Shown: positions 44,336 to 54,061, counted from the stretch's first letter. The stretch is 64,000 nucleotides of DNA from Mesorhizobium kowhaii (GCF_003253745.1 NZ_MZXV01000032.1:558001-622000), one strand, 5' to 3'. Translations and numbers: made by a program. The notes: a model not told the origin generated them from the sequence alone.

Positions 44336-44938
44336 TTACCAAGGCAGAACTGTAATTTCCGGCCAGTTGGCCTTCGCACGCGCCCCCTTGGCCTCATGAG
44401 TTTGTCGGTTGTCCATTACCCGGTTCGGCGTGATGCGAAACGAGAAGACATCGTCGAGACCAAACGGCGCCACGAGGTCAAGCTGCCCATCCGCATCGAA
44501 GCGAACCCCAACCGCATGGGTTTTGGAGGCGAAGTGGCGGACCGAGTCGCTGGAACTTGTGTAGCGCGGGCACGGCTGTCCGAACTTCAGGGGATACCAG
44601 AGATGGACACGGGCCTGATTGCGAATTTCGACCGGCAGCGGCAGTTCCGCAAAGACCGGAACGGCAGCGGCAATCACACCATCCTCAGCCTCATAGGAGA
44701 GGTCGCTCTCATCGAAATAGAACAGGTCGACATCCTTGATGCCGTAACCCGACGGTTTGCCCGTCAGGTGGTTCCAAACGGAGTTGTAGAGAGCACCGGA
44801 AACGACCAGCCAGTCCGGCAGGTCGAACGAGCGTGCCCTCGCCAACGCGTCGTGGACCAGCGGGTCGGCCGACACGATGTCGAGAAAGGCCGCGCGTTGT
44901 GCGTCGAACGGGAGTCCTGAATAGCGCAAATGGTCCAT
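44336..44938 (-). CDS. Nucleotidyltransferase-fold protein (DUF925/NTP_transf_6)
   Basis: A 200-residue protein. The motif GYGIKDVDLFYFDESDLSYEAED resembles the metal-binding Asp-x-Asp of minimal nucleotidyltransferases, and the N-terminal region has WLVVSGALYNSVWNHLTG. Function unknown. It begins 39 bases after the pheT stop on the same strand, so it may be co-transcribed with the phenylalanyl-tRNA synthetase genes. Confidence 0.82.
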   Translation of the reverse strand: MDHLRYSGLPFDAQRAAFLDIVSADPLVHDALARARSFDLPDWLVVSGALYNSVWNHLTGKPSGYGIKDVDLFYFDESDLSYEAEDGVIAAAVPVFAELPLPVEIRNQARVHLWYPLKFGQPCPRYTSSSDSVRHFASKTHAVGVRFDADGQLDLVAPFGLDDVFSFRITPNRVMDNRQTHEAKGARAKANWPEITVLPW

Positions 44939-44977
44939 CGCCCTTTGGAGGGCGATTCGACATGCCTGCGCAATCCC

Positions 44978-47386
44978 TCAAGTCCTGAGCACGCCACCCG
45001 TCTGCTTGCCGACATTCTCGACGATGCGCTTGGCCAGGGCCTCGAAGTCCTCGTCGGTCAGAGTTTTCTCGACCGGCTGGATCGACACCTCGATGGCGAT
45101 CGACTTCTTGCCTTCGCCAAGCGACGAACCTTCGAAAATGTCGAAGACCGAGACAACCGTGATCAGCTTCTTGTCGGCGCCGAGTGCCGCGCGGACCAGC
45201 GTGCCGGCCTCGACCGTCCTGTCGACGACGAAAGCGAAATCGCGCTTGACCGCCTGGAAGGCGGACAGCTCCAGCTTCGGCTTGGTTTTCGTCGGCTTGG
45301 CCTTCGGCTCGGGCACGGCGTCGACGAACACTTCGAAGCCGCAGAGCGGTTCGGAGACATCGAGGCCCTCCAGCGTCTTCGGATGGAACTCGCCGAAGGT
45401 GCCGAGCACGGTTTTCGGCCCGAGCTTGATGGTGCCGGAACGGCCGGGATGATACCAGGCCGGGCCGCCGGCCTCGACCTGCAATCGGTCGACCGGCGCG
45501 CCGCAGGCTTCGAGTGCGGCGATCGCATCGGCCTTGGCATCGAACACGCCGACCGGGCCTGAATTGCCAGCCCAATTGCGGCCTGAGCCGTCGAGCTTGG
45601 CCGTGCCGCGCCGCACGCCGGCGGCCACGCGCCGCTGTTGGTCGGCGCCGTCGCCCTCATAGGTGCCCGACACTTCGAACAGGGCGACGTCGCCGATACC
45701 CCTGTCGGCATTGCGCTGGGCAGCGGCGATCAGTCCCGGCAGCAACGACGGCCGCATGTCGGACATGTCGGCGGCGATCGGGTTGGCGAGCTTCAACGCC
45801 GTCTGGCCACCGCCGAACAGTTCGGCGTGCTTGGCCGGAATGAACGACCAGGTGACGGCCTCCATCATGCCGCGCACGGCGAGCGCGCGCTTGGCCGTGC
45901 GGGTGCGGACCTGCAACGTGGTGAGGATCTTTGCATTGACCGCGTCATGCGCACCGAGCGGCTGCGGCACGATGTTGTCGACGCCGTGGATGCGCATCAC
46001 CTCTTCGACCAGGTCGGCCTTGCCGTCGACATCGGGGCGCCAGGACGGAACCTTCACGTCGACAATTTCGCCCGAGCCCTGCGGCTCGAAGCCGAGGCGC
46101 GACAGGATGTCTAGGCTTTCCGCCCGTGGCACCTCGATGCCGGTCAGTCGCTTCACTTCCGAAAGCGGGAAGGAGACGATCCTGGGCTGGTGGCCGGCAT
46201 AGCCAGCCACCTCGATCTCCGTTGGCGTGCCGCCGCAGAAATCGAGCACCAGCCTGGTCGCCAGTTCGACGCCGGGCACCATGAATTCGGGATCGACGCC
46301 GCGCTCGAAGCGGTAGCGCGCGTCGGTGATGATGCCGAGCGTTCGGCCGGTGCGGGCGGTGGTGATCGGGTCCCAAAGGGCCGATTCGATCAGCACGTCC
46401 GACGTGTTCTCGTCGCAGCCCGAATGCTCGCCGCCCATGATGCCGGCGATCGACTCGACGCCGTTCCCGTCTGCGATGACGCACATCTCCGGCGTCAGCG
46501 TGTATTCGCGGCCGTCGAGCGCCTGCACCTTTTCGCTATCGCGCGCCCGCCGCACCGTCAGGTTGCCGGTAACCTTCCTGGCGTCGAACACATGCAGCGG
46601 CCGGCCGCGGTCGAAGGTGACGTAGTTGGTGATGTCGACCAGCGCGCTGATCGGCCTCAGCCCAATGGCGATCAACCGCTGCTGCAGCCATTTTGGCGAC
46701 GAACCGTTCTTGACGCCGCGCACCAGCCGCAGCGCGAAACCGGGGCAGAGCTCCGGCGCTTCGATCGTCACCTTGACCGGCGCCTCGCCCTTGCCCGGGA
46801 CCGGCTCGATCGCAGCACTTTTCAGCGTACCGAGCCCGCTCGCCGCTAAATCCCTGGCGATGCCGTAGACGCTGGTGGCGTCAGGCCGGTTCGGCGTCAG
46901 GTTGATTTCGATGACCGGATCGTCGAGATGCGCATAACTGGCGAAGCTGGTGCCGACAGGCGCATCTTCAGGTAGATCGATGATGCCGTTGTGCTCGTCG
47001 GAAAGTTCGAGCTCGCGCTCGGAACACATCATGCCATGGCTTTCGACGCCCCTGATCTTGCCGACCGTCAGCGTCACGTCGATGCCGGGCACATAGGTGC
47101 CTGCCGCGGCAAAGGCGCCGATCAGGCCCGCGCGGGCGTTCGGCGCGCCGCAGACAACCTGCACCGGTGCCTTGCCGTCGCCAGTGTCGACGGTGAGTAC
47201 GCGCAGCCGATCGGCATCGGGATGCTGCACCGCCGTCAGCACCTTGGCGATGACGAACGGTTTCAGGCTCGACTTGTCGTCGACATGCTCGACTTCGAGG
47301 CCGATCGAGGTCAGCCGCTCGACGATTTCGTCGAGCGAGGCGTCGGTCTCGAGATGGTCCTTGAGCCAGGAGAGGGTGAATTTCAT
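44978..47386 (-). CDS. pheT: Phenylalanyl-tRNA synthetase beta subunit
   Basis: An 802-residue subunit. Domains in order: N-terminal with the tRNA-binding EMAP-like fold (about 40-150), the B3/B4 editing region (about 210-390; [17 protein letters not shown]), B5 (about 400-470), the catalytic-like core (about 480-680) and the C-terminal anticodon-binding fold (about 705-800; [16 protein letters not shown]). It pairs with PheS to charge tRNA-Phe. Its start codon overlaps the stop of the GFA-family gene by four bases. Confidence 0.95.
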   Translation of the reverse strand: MKFTLSWLKDHLETDASLDEIVERLTSIGLEVEHVDDKSSLKPFVIAKVLTAVQHPDADRLRVLTVDTGDGKAPVQVVCGAPNARAGLIGAFAAAGTYVPGIDVTLTVGKIRGVESHGMMCSERELELSDEHNGIIDLPEDAPVGTSFASYAHLDDPVIEINLTPNRPDATSVYGIARDLAASGLGTLKSAAIEPVPGKGEAPVKVTIEAPELCPGFALRLVRGVKNGSSPKWLQQRLIAIGLRPISALVDITNYVTFDRGRPLHVFDARKVTGNLTVRRARDSEKVQALDGREYTLTPEMCVIADGNGVESIAGIMGGEHSGCDENTSDVLIESALWDPITTARTGRTLGIITDARYRFERGVDPEFMVPGVELATRLVLDFCGGTPTEIEVAGYAGHQPRIVSFPLSEVKRLTGIEVPRAESLDILSRLGFEPQGSGEIVDVKVPSWRPDVDGKADLVEEVMRIHGVDNIVPQPLGAHDAVNAKILTTLQVRTRTAKRALAVRGMMEAVTWSFIPAKHAELFGGGQTALKLANPIAADMSDMRPSLLPGLIAAAQRNADRGIGDVALFEVSGTYEGDGADQQRRVAAGVRRGTAKLDGSGRNWAGNSGPVGVFDAKADAIAALEACGAPVDRLQVEAGGPAWYHPGRSGTIKLGPKTVLGTFGEFHPKTLEGLDVSEPLCGFEVFVDAVPEPKAKPTKTKPKLELSAFQAVKRDFAFVVDRTVEAGTLVRAALGADKKLITVVSVFDIFEGSSLGEGKKSIAIEVSIQPVEKTLTDEDFEALAKRIVENVGKQTGGVLRT

Positions 47387-47805
47387 GGGACTGTTCCGTC
47401 TGGTCTTTTGACGCTTGTTTTCAGATGTCTCGGCAGATCGTCGGACATATGCAGGAAGGGAAGCTGCTCGCTGACATAGGCATGCAGCGTCGGCCTGAAA
47501 TCGCCCGGCATGTCCATGGCGCCGAGCGTGAAATAGATGACGTCCTCCAGCCGCTCGTCGACATAGGCGATCGGCGAGCCGCAGACGCCGCAGAACGAGC
47601 GCGTCACCGGCCCGTTCTCATACATCTTCAACGCCTTGCCCGTGAACGCCACCTGATCGACCAGGAAGCCGACAAAGGCCGACACCGGCGCGCCGCTCGC
47701 CCGCCGGCAATCGCCGCAATGGCAATAGCTGATGTGATGCGGTTCGGCCGAGGCCTCGAACCGCACGGCGCCGCAGCGGCAGCCGCCGGCGTGGGCGGCT
47801 GTCAT
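47383..47805 (-). CDS. GFA-family zinc protein between pheS and pheT
   Basis: A 140-residue protein of the glutathione-dependent-formaldehyde-activating (GFA, Mss4-like) family. Zinc-binding cysteines are in [24 protein letters not shown] and [12 protein letters not shown]. Most members have unproven activity. It overlaps pheS (upstream) and pheT (downstream) by ATGA at each end, so its translation is coupled to both synthetase subunits. A gene for an unrelated protein between these two subunits is uncommon outside this lineage as far as I know. Confidence 0.88.
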   Translation of the reverse strand: MTAAHAGGCRCGAVRFEASAEPHHISYCHCGDCRRASGAPVSAFVGFLVDQVAFTGKALKMYENGPVTRSFCGVCGSPIAYVDERLEDVIYFTLGAMDMPGDFRPTLHAYVSEQLPFLHMSDDLPRHLKTSVKRPDGTVP

Positions 47806-48887
47806 GCGCTCAAGCCTCCGAACAGCGTTGGCATGTCGAGCGGCCTGAAGCCGTAATGCGACAGCCAGCGGACATCGGCATCGAAGAAGGCGCGCAGGTC
47901 CGGCATGCCGTATTTCAGCATGGCGATGCGGTCGATGCCCATGCCCCAGGCGAAGCCCTGGTATTCGTCCGGGTCAAGCCCGCCATGGCGCAGCACATTG
48001 GGATGAACCATGCCGCAGCCGAGGATCTCCATCCAGTCGGAACCTTCGCCGAAGCGCACCTCGCCGGGTCGCGAACGGTCGCACTGGATGTCGACCTCGA
48101 GGCTGGGTTCGGTGAACGGGAAGAAGGACGGCCGGAAGCGCATCTTGACCGAGGGCACCTCGAAGAAGGCCTTGCAGAACTCTTCCAGCACCCACTTCAT
48201 GTTGGCGACATTGGCCGTCTTGTCGATCACCAGCCCCTCGACCTGATGGAACATCGGCGAGTGGGTGGCGTCCGAATCCTGCCGGTAGGTTTTTCCCGGA
48301 ATGACGATGCGGATCGGCGGCTTCTGCGTCTCCATGGTGCGGATCTGCACCGGCGAGGTGTGGGTGCGCAAAAGCTTGCGCTCGCCCTTCTCGTCCGGCT
48401 GGAAGAAGAAGGTGTCATGCATCTCGCGCGCCGGATGGCCTTCCGGGAAATTCAGCGCGGTGAAATTGTAATAGTCGGTCTCGATGTCCGGGCCTTCGGC
48501 GATCGAGAAGCCGAGGTCGCCGAAGATCGCCGCGATCTCGTCGATGACCTGGCTGATCGGATGGATGCGGCCGCGCTCGGCCGGCGATTGCCGCACCGGC
48601 AGCGTCACATCGACCTTTTCGGCGGCCAGGCGGGCGGTGATCGCCACATCCTTCAGCTCGGCCCGACGCAGCGAGAGCGCATCGGTGACGCGGTTCTTGA
48701 GGCCGTTGATGGCCGGACCCTTGAGCTGGCGCTCCTCGGCGCTCATCGCGCCGAGCGTCTTCAGCATCTCGGAAACCGAGCCCTTCTTGCCTAGCGCCGA
48801 AACGCGCACCGCCTCGATCGAGGCCTCGTCCGCGGCCGATGCGATGTCAGCCATCAGGGAATTTTCGAGAGTTTCCATGTCACTCAT
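47802..48887 (-). CDS. pheS: Phenylalanyl-tRNA synthetase alpha subunit
   Basis: A 361-residue class II synthetase subunit: an N-terminal coiled coil (about 1-85), then the catalytic domain with motif 2 ([19 protein letters not shown]) and motif 3 ([17 protein letters not shown]). It charges tRNA-Phe together with PheT. A rho-independent terminator lies upstream, after rplT, so pheS probably has its own promoter or is controlled by read-through. Confidence 0.95.
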   Translation of the reverse strand: MSDMETLENSLMADIASAADEASIEAVRVSALGKKGSVSEMLKTLGAMSAEERQLKGPAINGLKNRVTDALSLRRAELKDVAITARLAAEKVDVTLPVRQSPAERGRIHPISQVIDEIAAIFGDLGFSIAEGPDIETDYYNFTALNFPEGHPAREMHDTFFFQPDEKGERKLLRTHTSPVQIRTMETQKPPIRIVIPGKTYRQDSDATHSPMFHQVEGLVIDKTANVANMKWVLEEFCKAFFEVPSVKMRFRPSFFPFTEPSLEVDIQCDRSRPGEVRFGEGSDWMEILGCGMVHPNVLRHGGLDPDEYQGFAWGMGIDRIAMLKYGMPDLRAFFDADVRWLSHYGFRPLDMPTLFGGLSA

Positions 48888-48914
48888 GTTCCAGACCCGA
48901 TTGAGCCAAAGAAA

Positions 48915-48943
48915 AACCCGCGCCAGCCGTGCCAGCGCGGGTT
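48915..48943 (-). terminator. Terminator between rplT and pheS
   Basis: On the minus strand AACCCGCGC and GCGCGGGTT form a nine-base stem (48915-48923 with 48935-48943), followed by TTTCTTT. It separates the ribosomal protein genes from pheS. In some bacteria such a terminator controls pheST by attenuation; no leader peptide rich in Phe codons was seen here. Confidence 0.85.
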
Positions 48944-48982
48944 CCCCAAATCAGAATTTCGAATGCTTGGGAAGCGCTGGTC

Positions 48983-49384
48983 TTAAGCGACAGCGCTTTC
49001 AAAAGCGTTCGGCGTGGTGTTCTTCAGATATTCGAGCGCAACCTTGGCCTTGGCCACGAGTGCGGCGAAAGCCTGCGGCTCATGGATGGCCATGTCCGAC
49101 AGGATCTTGCGATCGATCTCAATGCCCGACTTGTTGAGGCCGTCGATGAAGCGGCCATAGGTCAGGCCGTGCTCGTGCGTCGCGGCGTTGATGCGCTGGA
49201 TCCACAGCGCGCGGAACGAGCGCTTGCGGTTCTTGCGGTCGCGATACGCGTACTGCATCGACTTTTCCACCGCCTGCTTGGCGATGCGGATGGTGTTCTT
49301 GCGGCGGCCGTAGAAGCCTTTGGCGGCTTTCAGGACCTTCTTGTGCTTGGCGTGCGAGGTGACGCCTCTCTTTACGCGTGCCAT
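48983..49384 (-). CDS. rplT: Ribosomal protein bL20
   Basis: A 133-residue protein of the large subunit ([40 protein letters not shown]), binding 23S rRNA early in assembly. It follows rpmI by 37 bases on the same strand, the usual order. In other bacteria L20 represses its own operon through a leader structure. Confidence 0.97.
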   Translation of the reverse strand: MARVKRGVTSHAKHKKVLKAAKGFYGRRKNTIRIAKQAVEKSMQYAYRDRKNRKRSFRALWIQRINAATHEHGLTYGRFIDGLNKSGIEIDRKILSDMAIHEPQAFAALVAKAKVALEYLKNTTPNAFESAVA

Positions 49385-49421
49385 GTCATGATCTCCTTAA
49401 AACGTGTCCGGACCGAATGCC

Positions 49422-49625
49422 TTAGAGGCCGTTCGGCAGAAAATTCTTGATGACCTTCTTGCCATCCGGTTCAGCCAGAACCATCGTGCCGCGGGCATTT
49501 CGAATGAACTTGTTGGAACGCTTGATCATGCCGTGACGCTTGCCGGCCGCAGCCGACAGGACTTTACCCGTACCTGTGATCTTGAACCGCTTTTTGGCAG
49601 CGGACTTGGTCTTCATCTTGGGCAT
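49422..49625 (-). CDS. rpmI: Ribosomal protein bL35
   Basis: A 67-residue basic protein ([20 protein letters not shown]) of the large subunit. It precedes rplT. infC, which normally precedes rpmI directly, lies 1.2 kb upstream here, with a methyltransferase gene between. Confidence 0.96.
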   Translation of the reverse strand: MPKMKTKSAAKKRFKITGTGKVLSAAAGKRHGMIKRSNKFIRNARGTMVLAEPDGKKVIKNFLPNGL

Positions 49626-49701
49626 TTTGCTACTCCGTATTGTTGGCGCACTATCGCGCTTCTTGTTCGCTTCGGGCCGACCAAAGCCCGAAAAGCAAAT
49701 G

Positions 49702-49733
49702 AAACCGCCACGGCATGCCCTGCCGGGCGGTTT
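49702..49733 (-). terminator. Terminator upstream of rpmI
   Basis: AAACCGCC (49702-49709) pairs with GGCGGTTT (49726-49733). On the minus strand it is followed by CATTTGCTTTT, and it lies past the end of the ICMT-like gene, so it probably ends that transcript before the rpmI promoter. Confidence 0.6.
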
Positions 49734-49817
49734 TCTTGAACGGCGGTCCTATACGTCAAAGCAGGCGGCTGTGCAACACCCACTGCGCCGCTCGTTCCCG
49801 GGACGCTGCGTCCCTGG

Positions 49818-50516
49818 TCAGGGGAGCGTAAACAATACCGGCAGCATGCCCGACTGCTGGGCGCCGTCGATCAGCTCGAAAGCCGGCAGCGCAATGAGGA
49901 ACACAAGGCCGTCGAGCAGTGTGCTCAACAGCAGGCGCGGCTTGAAGCTGCCCGTATCGCCCTCCTGGTAGAGGGAAAGGTTCGGAAAGAAGCGCGGCAC
50001 CCTTGCCAGATAGGCCTGATAGGGCGCGCCGAGCGCTTCCTTGAGGAATTTCTCTTCGCGCAGGATGACGATATGGAAGGCGCCCGCGCACAGAACAGCA
50101 AAGAGAATGATGCCGGAGAACGAGCCGATCTGCGCGCCGACGCCGGCCGCGGCCACGGTCGAGAACACATAGAGCGGGTTGCGGGTGATCGAGTAGGGTC
50201 CGCCCGTCACCACTTCGGAAGATTTGCGCCCGCCTATGTAGAGCGTCGACCAAAGGCGACCGACGAGGCCGAGAAAAATCAGCAGCACGCCGAACATCTC
50301 GATCGTCTCATGCATCGCCGTATCGGGCGGGAAGGTCGATTGGCCAAACAGCAGCGCGGCGAACAGCACGACCACGAGAACGGCAAGAACTATCCTGCGC
50401 GTGCGCTGGTAGTTTCCCAGCCCGTATTTGAGTTCTTTGTCCAAGGGAGGAATCCGATCGTCGAGGAGCCTAATGCACGTCGCCCCAAAGTGGCCCCGGT
50501 TTTGGGAGGACGACAT
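49818..50516 (-). CDS. ICMT/PEMT-family membrane methyltransferase-like protein
   Basis: Up to 232 residues with four to five hydrophobic segments. The motif GGRKSSEVVTGGPYSITRNPLYVFS is the isoprenylcysteine/phospholipid methyltransferase signature that binds S-adenosylmethionine. The methyl acceptor is unknown. The start is uncertain: the only upstream ATG (50516) falls inside a palindromic repeat without a ribosome site, and the first 24 residues read through that repeat; a TTG at 50444 is an alternative. It lies between infC and rpmI. Confidence 0.75.
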   Translation of the reverse strand: MSSSQNRGHFGATCIRLLDDRIPPLDKELKYGLGNYQRTRRIVLAVLVVVLFAALLFGQSTFPPDTAMHETIEMFGVLLIFLGLVGRLWSTLYIGGRKSSEVVTGGPYSITRNPLYVFSTVAAAGVGAQIGSFSGIILFAVLCAGAFHIVILREEKFLKEALGAPYQAYLARVPRFFPNLSLYQEGDTGSFKPRLLLSTLLDGLVFLIALPAFELIDGAQQSGMLPVLFTLP

Positions 50517-50520
50517 GCAT
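50474..50520. repeat. Palindromic intergenic repeat overlapping the ICMT-like gene start
   Basis: ATGCACGTCG ... CGACATGCAT with the inner CCCCAAAGTGGCCCCGGTTTTGGG symmetry shortened here to its arms CCCCAAAG and TTTTGGGA. It is a GCATG-class element lying over the presumed 5' end of the methyltransferase gene. Confidence 0.75.
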
Positions 50521-50647
50521 AAAAACAGAGCCGGCGATCGCAGCTGTGGCCAGGAAACAGGCGTCCCGCCGATCGCCGGGACGCCGTGTACTACAATTCA
50601 GGCGGATTTAGAGCGCGATGACCAGGCCTGACGTCATCGTGATCTCG

Positions 50648-50786
50648 GTGTGTTGATATTCAGGTGATGCCGGCCTGCAAACGGCAGCTTCCTGCGCTTC
50701 CGGTGCTCACGGACCCAAATGTCCGCTCCGCTCCGGTTCTCGAAAGCCACCATTTTCGACTCGGCCTGACCTGAATCTCAATACAC
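50648..50786. repeat. Imperfect inverted-repeat element between infC and the ICMT-like gene
   Basis: The left end GTGTTGATATTCAGGTGATG and the reverse complement of the right end (GTATTGAGATTCAGGTCAGG) agree at most positions, giving terminal inverted repeats of about 20-24 bases. The centre (CCGGTGCTCACGGACCC, then TCCGCTCCGCTCCGG) has its own partial symmetry. The length of about 140 bases and no coding capacity suggest a small dispersed repeat. It begins right after the infC stop codon. Confidence 0.5.
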
Positions 50787-50787
50787 C

Positions 50788-51324
50788 CTAGCGCGGCGCC
50801 AGCACCATCATCATCTGGCGGCCTTCGAGCTTCGGTTCCGCTTCGACCTTGGCGATGGTCGCCACTTCCTCGCGAACCTTGTTCAGAAGCTGCATGCCGA
50901 GTTCCATATGCGCCATTTCGCGGCCACGGAAACGCAATGTCAGCTTGACCTTGTCGCCTTCCTCGAAGAAGCGGCGAACCGCCTTCATCTTGGTCTCGTA
51001 GTCATGGCTGTCGATGTTCGGGCGCATCTTGATCTCCTTGATCTCGATGACCTTCTGGTTCTTGCGCGCCTCGGCCGCCTTCTTCTGGTTGGCGTATTTC
51101 AACTTGCCGAGATCGAGGATCTTTACGACGGGGGGCACCGCATTGGGCGATATCTCGACGAGATCGAGCCCAGCCTCTTCGGCGAGCAGCAATGCGTCGT
51201 TGATGGAAACATCGCCGCGGTTCTGGCCTTCGGCGTCGATAAGCTGGACCCGGGGAACCCGGATATCACGGTTGGAGCGCGGGCCATCCTTGGTCGGCGC
51301 CGCTGCTTTGAAAGGTCTGCGAAT
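50788..51324 (-). CDS. infC: Translation initiation factor IF-3 with ATT start codon
   Basis: A 178-residue initiation factor. From the ATT at 51324 the frame encodes [20 protein letters not shown] (first residue read as Met), [13 protein letters not shown], then the N-terminal domain, linker and C-terminal domain ([17 protein letters not shown]). The first in-frame ATG (51192) would cut off the N-terminal domain strand, and AAGGAG sits nine bases before the ATT, so ATT is the start. In E. coli infC also starts with AUU, and IF-3 discriminates against that codon, giving autoregulation. The same control is expected here. Confidence 0.93.
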   Translation of the reverse strand: MRRPFKAAAPTKDGPRSNRDIRVPRVQLIDAEGQNRGDVSINDALLLAEEAGLDLVEISPNAVPPVVKILDLGKLKYANQKKAAEARKNQKVIEIKEIKMRPNIDSHDYETKMKAVRRFFEEGDKVKLTLRFRGREMAHMELGMQLLNKVREEVATIAKVEAEPKLEGRQMMMVLAPR

Positions 51325-51530
51325 GGTCGTGGTCTCCTTGGCCGTTTCGTTCGGGGTTTGTCAGTCTTGATGCGTGGACGCGCCAATGTGGTGAGCGCGC
51401 GGGCGGAGTCAATAGCACAGCGTCGACAGAAAATCACCCTGATCACTGGCCTGCACCAAACAAAGAAACATAGCGAGCACTTTCCGCCCCGGCGCTGGCT
51501 GTGCCAAAAGCGAGGTGTGAGGAAAAAGCC

Positions 51531-52319
51531 ATGACTGCCACGCCCCCAATCTTTCTGGATGTCCCAATCTTTCTGGATGTTGGGGGATCGAGCATCGCGG
51601 TGCGCCATACAAAAGGTGCCGAGCCCGGCATCGTCTGGCTCGGCGGCTACAAGTCGGACATGCTGGGCACGAAGGCGCAGACGCTGTCGGGCTGGGCCGA
51701 AAAAGAAGGCCGCGCGTTCCTGCGCCACGACTATTCCGGCCATGGCGAATCCGGCGGCGCCTTTGCCGACGGCACGATTTCGACATGGCTTGCGCAAAGC
51801 CTTGCCGTGTTCCGGCAGTTCACCCAGGGCAAGCAGATCCTGGTCGGCTCCTCGATGGGCGCCTGGATCGCGCTGCGCATGGTGCAGGAATTGCGCAAGG
51901 CGGGCGACAGCAATGTCGCAGGACTGGTGCTGCTGGCGCCGGCGCCGGACTTCACCGCTGAGCTGGTCGAACCGGTGCTGACCGAGGCGCAGAAGCGCGA
52001 CCTCGCCGAAAAGGGCTTCTTCGAGGAGCCGTCGGATTATTCCGCCGAGCCTTACATCTACACAAGCGCGCTGATCGAGGACGGACGCAACAACCTGGTG
52101 ATGACAGGCCCTATCGACACGCATTGCCCGGTGCACATCTTGCAGGGGCTGGCCGATGCGGACGTGCCGGCAAGCCACGCGCTGAAGCTGGTCAGTCTGC
52201 TGCCGGCCGACGACGTGACCTTGTCGCTGATCCCCGACGGTGATCATCGGCTGTCGCGACCGCAGGATCTCGACATGCTGGTGCGGGCCGTCGGCGCCAT
52301 GGCACAGAGGGAGAACTGA
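51531..52319 (+). CDS. Alpha/beta hydrolase, ABHD10-like
   Basis: A 262-residue serine hydrolase. The nucleophile elbow is LVGSSMGAWIAL; HDYSGHGESGGAF is the oxyanion region; the catalytic His is in DGDHRLSRP. The family includes ABHD10-like thioesterases and carboxylesterases. Start 51531 follows GTGAGGAAAAAGCC. Near the N-terminus an 18-base unit is duplicated in tandem, giving PIFLDVPIFLDV. It overlaps the next gene by one base pair at TGATG, so the two are co-translated. It diverges from infC. Confidence 0.84.
   Translation: MTATPPIFLDVPIFLDVGGSSIAVRHTKGAEPGIVWLGGYKSDMLGTKAQTLSGWAEKEGRAFLRHDYSGHGESGGAFADGTISTWLAQSLAVFRQFTQGKQILVGSSMGAWIALRMVQELRKAGDSNVAGLVLLAPAPDFTAELVEPVLTEAQKRDLAEKGFFEEPSDYSAEPYIYTSALIEDGRNNLVMTGPIDTHCPVHILQGLADADVPASHALKLVSLLPADDVTLSLIPDGDHRLSRPQDLDMLVRAVGAMAQREN
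51545..51580 (+). repeat. 18-base tandem duplication within the hydrolase gene
   Basis: CCCAATCTTTCTGGATGT occurs twice in direct succession (51545-51562 and 51563-51580), adding six residues in frame. The copies are identical, so the duplication is recent or mutable. Confidence 0.9.
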
Positions 52320-53503
52320 TGCGCCTTTCCATTCCGATACACGCGTTCGTCGCCGCCATCGTCGGCTTTGGCGGCACGCTGGCCATCGTCATCGCGGCGG
52401 CCAAGGCAGTCGGCGCGACGCAGATCGAGACGGCGAGCTGGGTGACGACGATCTGCCTTGCCATGGCGATCGAAAGCCTGTGGCTGTCGTGGCGCACGAA
52501 AATGCCCGTCATCACCGCCTGGTCGACGCCGGGCCTGGCGCTGATCGCGGCTTCGAGCGGCTTTTCGATGGGCGAGGCTGTCGCGGCCTTCATCGTCACC
52601 GCCGTCCTCTTGATCGCTACCGGGCTGTTCCGGCCCCTGACGAAGCTGATCTCGAGGATACCGCCCTCTGTCGCCTCGGGCATGCTGGCCGGTATCGTCG
52701 TCACCTTCGCCCTCAATGCGGTGAAGACCGTTCCCGTCGATCCCCAGTTGATCCTGCCGCTGATCGCGGCCTTCTTCGTCATCCGCCTATTCAATCCGGC
52801 GCTGTCGGTGCTGGCCGTACTGATCGGCGGTGGCCTCGCCGCCTTCCTGACGGGCCGCGTCGGCGGCCTGCCGACACCGGAACTGTCGACGCTGACGCTG
52901 ATTGCGCCTGATTTCACCGCCAAGGCGATCATTGGTCTCGCGCTGCCGCTCTATCTCGTCACCATGGCTTCGCAGAACCTGTCGGGACTCGCGGTGCTGC
53001 GCGCCGCCGGCTACCACCCCGAGCCCGGCCCGCTGATCGGCGTCACCGGCCTGTTTTCGCTGCTGTCGGCGCCGTTCGGCGGCTCGACCACCAATCTGGC
53101 GGCGATCTCGGCAGCGATCTGCACCGGGCCGGACGTCCATCCCGACACCGCCGAGCGCTGGAAGACCGGCCCGTTCTATGCGCTGGCCTATCTTGTCTTC
53201 GCGATTTTCGGCGCTTCGCTGGTGGCGATCTTCGCCGTCCTGCCGCAGAGCCTTATCGTGCTGGTCGCGGGTCTCGCGCTGATGGCGTCGCTCGCCAACG
53301 CGCTGTCGATCGCGCTGAAGGAGGAGGCTGATCGCATGGCCGCCACCGTCACCTTTGTCGTCACCGCCTCGGGGCTGACGCTGTTCGGCGTCGGTGCCGC
53401 ATTCTGGGGCCTGATTGCCGGCCTGGTCGTGCTTTTCCTCGATAGGCTCAAAAAGCGACAATCATTTCAGCCGCTTGTCCGGTTTTGGCAGGCATTGTCT
53501 TGA
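52319..53503 (+). CDS. BenE-family benzoate/H+ symporter-like transporter
   Basis: A 394-residue inner-membrane protein with ten to twelve hydrophobic spans, belonging to the BenE family (AWSTPGLALIAASSGFSMGEA, LSAPFGGSTTNLAAISAAICT). Such proteins import benzoate or other small aromatic or organic anions; no aromatic pathway genes lie nearby, so the substrate is unclear. The ATG overlaps the stop of the hydrolase gene (TGATG). Confidence 0.87.
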   Translation: MRLSIPIHAFVAAIVGFGGTLAIVIAAAKAVGATQIETASWVTTICLAMAIESLWLSWRTKMPVITAWSTPGLALIAASSGFSMGEAVAAFIVTAVLLIATGLFRPLTKLISRIPPSVASGMLAGIVVTFALNAVKTVPVDPQLILPLIAAFFVIRLFNPALSVLAVLIGGGLAAFLTGRVGGLPTPELSTLTLIAPDFTAKAIIGLALPLYLVTMASQNLSGLAVLRAAGYHPEPGPLIGVTGLFSLLSAPFGGSTTNLAAISAAICTGPDVHPDTAERWKTGPFYALAYLVFAIFGASLVAIFAVLPQSLIVLVAGLALMASLANALSIALKEEADRMAATVTFVVTASGLTLFGVGAAFWGLIAGLVVLFLDRLKKRQSFQPLVRFWQALS

Positions 53504-53578
53504 ATCGCCGTTTTCTCCTTCCCATTTCGATTCCACGCAGCCGGGTTTGGCTGTCTCCAACCGAAGGAATGGGAGAAA

Positions 53579-54061
53579 ATGAACACATCTGCATTGATCC
53601 GTCCGGCCTGGACGCCGGCAACCATCGCGTTGATGGTGATCGGTTTCATGGTGTTCTGGCCACTCGGCTTCGCCATGCTTGCCTATATCATCTGGGGCGA
53701 CCGCCTCGATGGCTTCAAGCGTGACGTCAACCGCGCGACCGACGGCATCTTCGCCGGCTGCCGCCGCGGTTCCGACAAGGCCGCGCGCTGGGGTCACGGC
53801 TCCACCCGCACCGGCAACGTCGCTTTCGACGACTGGCGCGAAAAGGAACTTGAGCGGCTGAACGAAGAGCGCCGCAAGCTCGACGAAATGCTGACCCAGT
53901 TCGACGAATACGCTCGCGAATTGCGCCGTGCCAAGGATCAGGACGAGTTCGACCGCTTCATGGCCAACCGCAACAAGTCGACGGCGCCGACGAAGACCGA
54001 TCCGAGCACCGGGACGACGACCACCAAGCGTGGCAAGGGCTCGAACCTGCTTGACGACTGA
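53579..54061 (+). CDS. DUF2852 membrane protein
   Basis: A 160-residue protein with one or two hydrophobic segments near the N-terminus (IALMVIGFMVFWPLGFAMLAYIIWG, shown here in part), then a charged coiled-coil-like region (EKELERLNEERRKLDEMLTQ) and a Thr/Lys-rich tail. DUF2852 is common in alphaproteobacteria and its function is unknown. Start 53579 follows AAGGAATGGGAGAAA. Confidence 0.82.
   Translation: MNTSALIRPAWTPATIALMVIGFMVFWPLGFAMLAYIIWGDRLDGFKRDVNRATDGIFAGCRRGSDKAARWGHGSTRTGNVAFDDWREKELERLNEERRKLDEMLTQFDEYARELRRAKDQDEFDRFMANRNKSTAPTKTDPSTGTTTTKRGKGSNLLDD

Noticed and set aside
50788..51192. A truncated IF-3 starting at the first ATG
   Set aside because: The family N-terminus continues upstream in frame to an ATT with a good ribosome site, so the longer form was taken.
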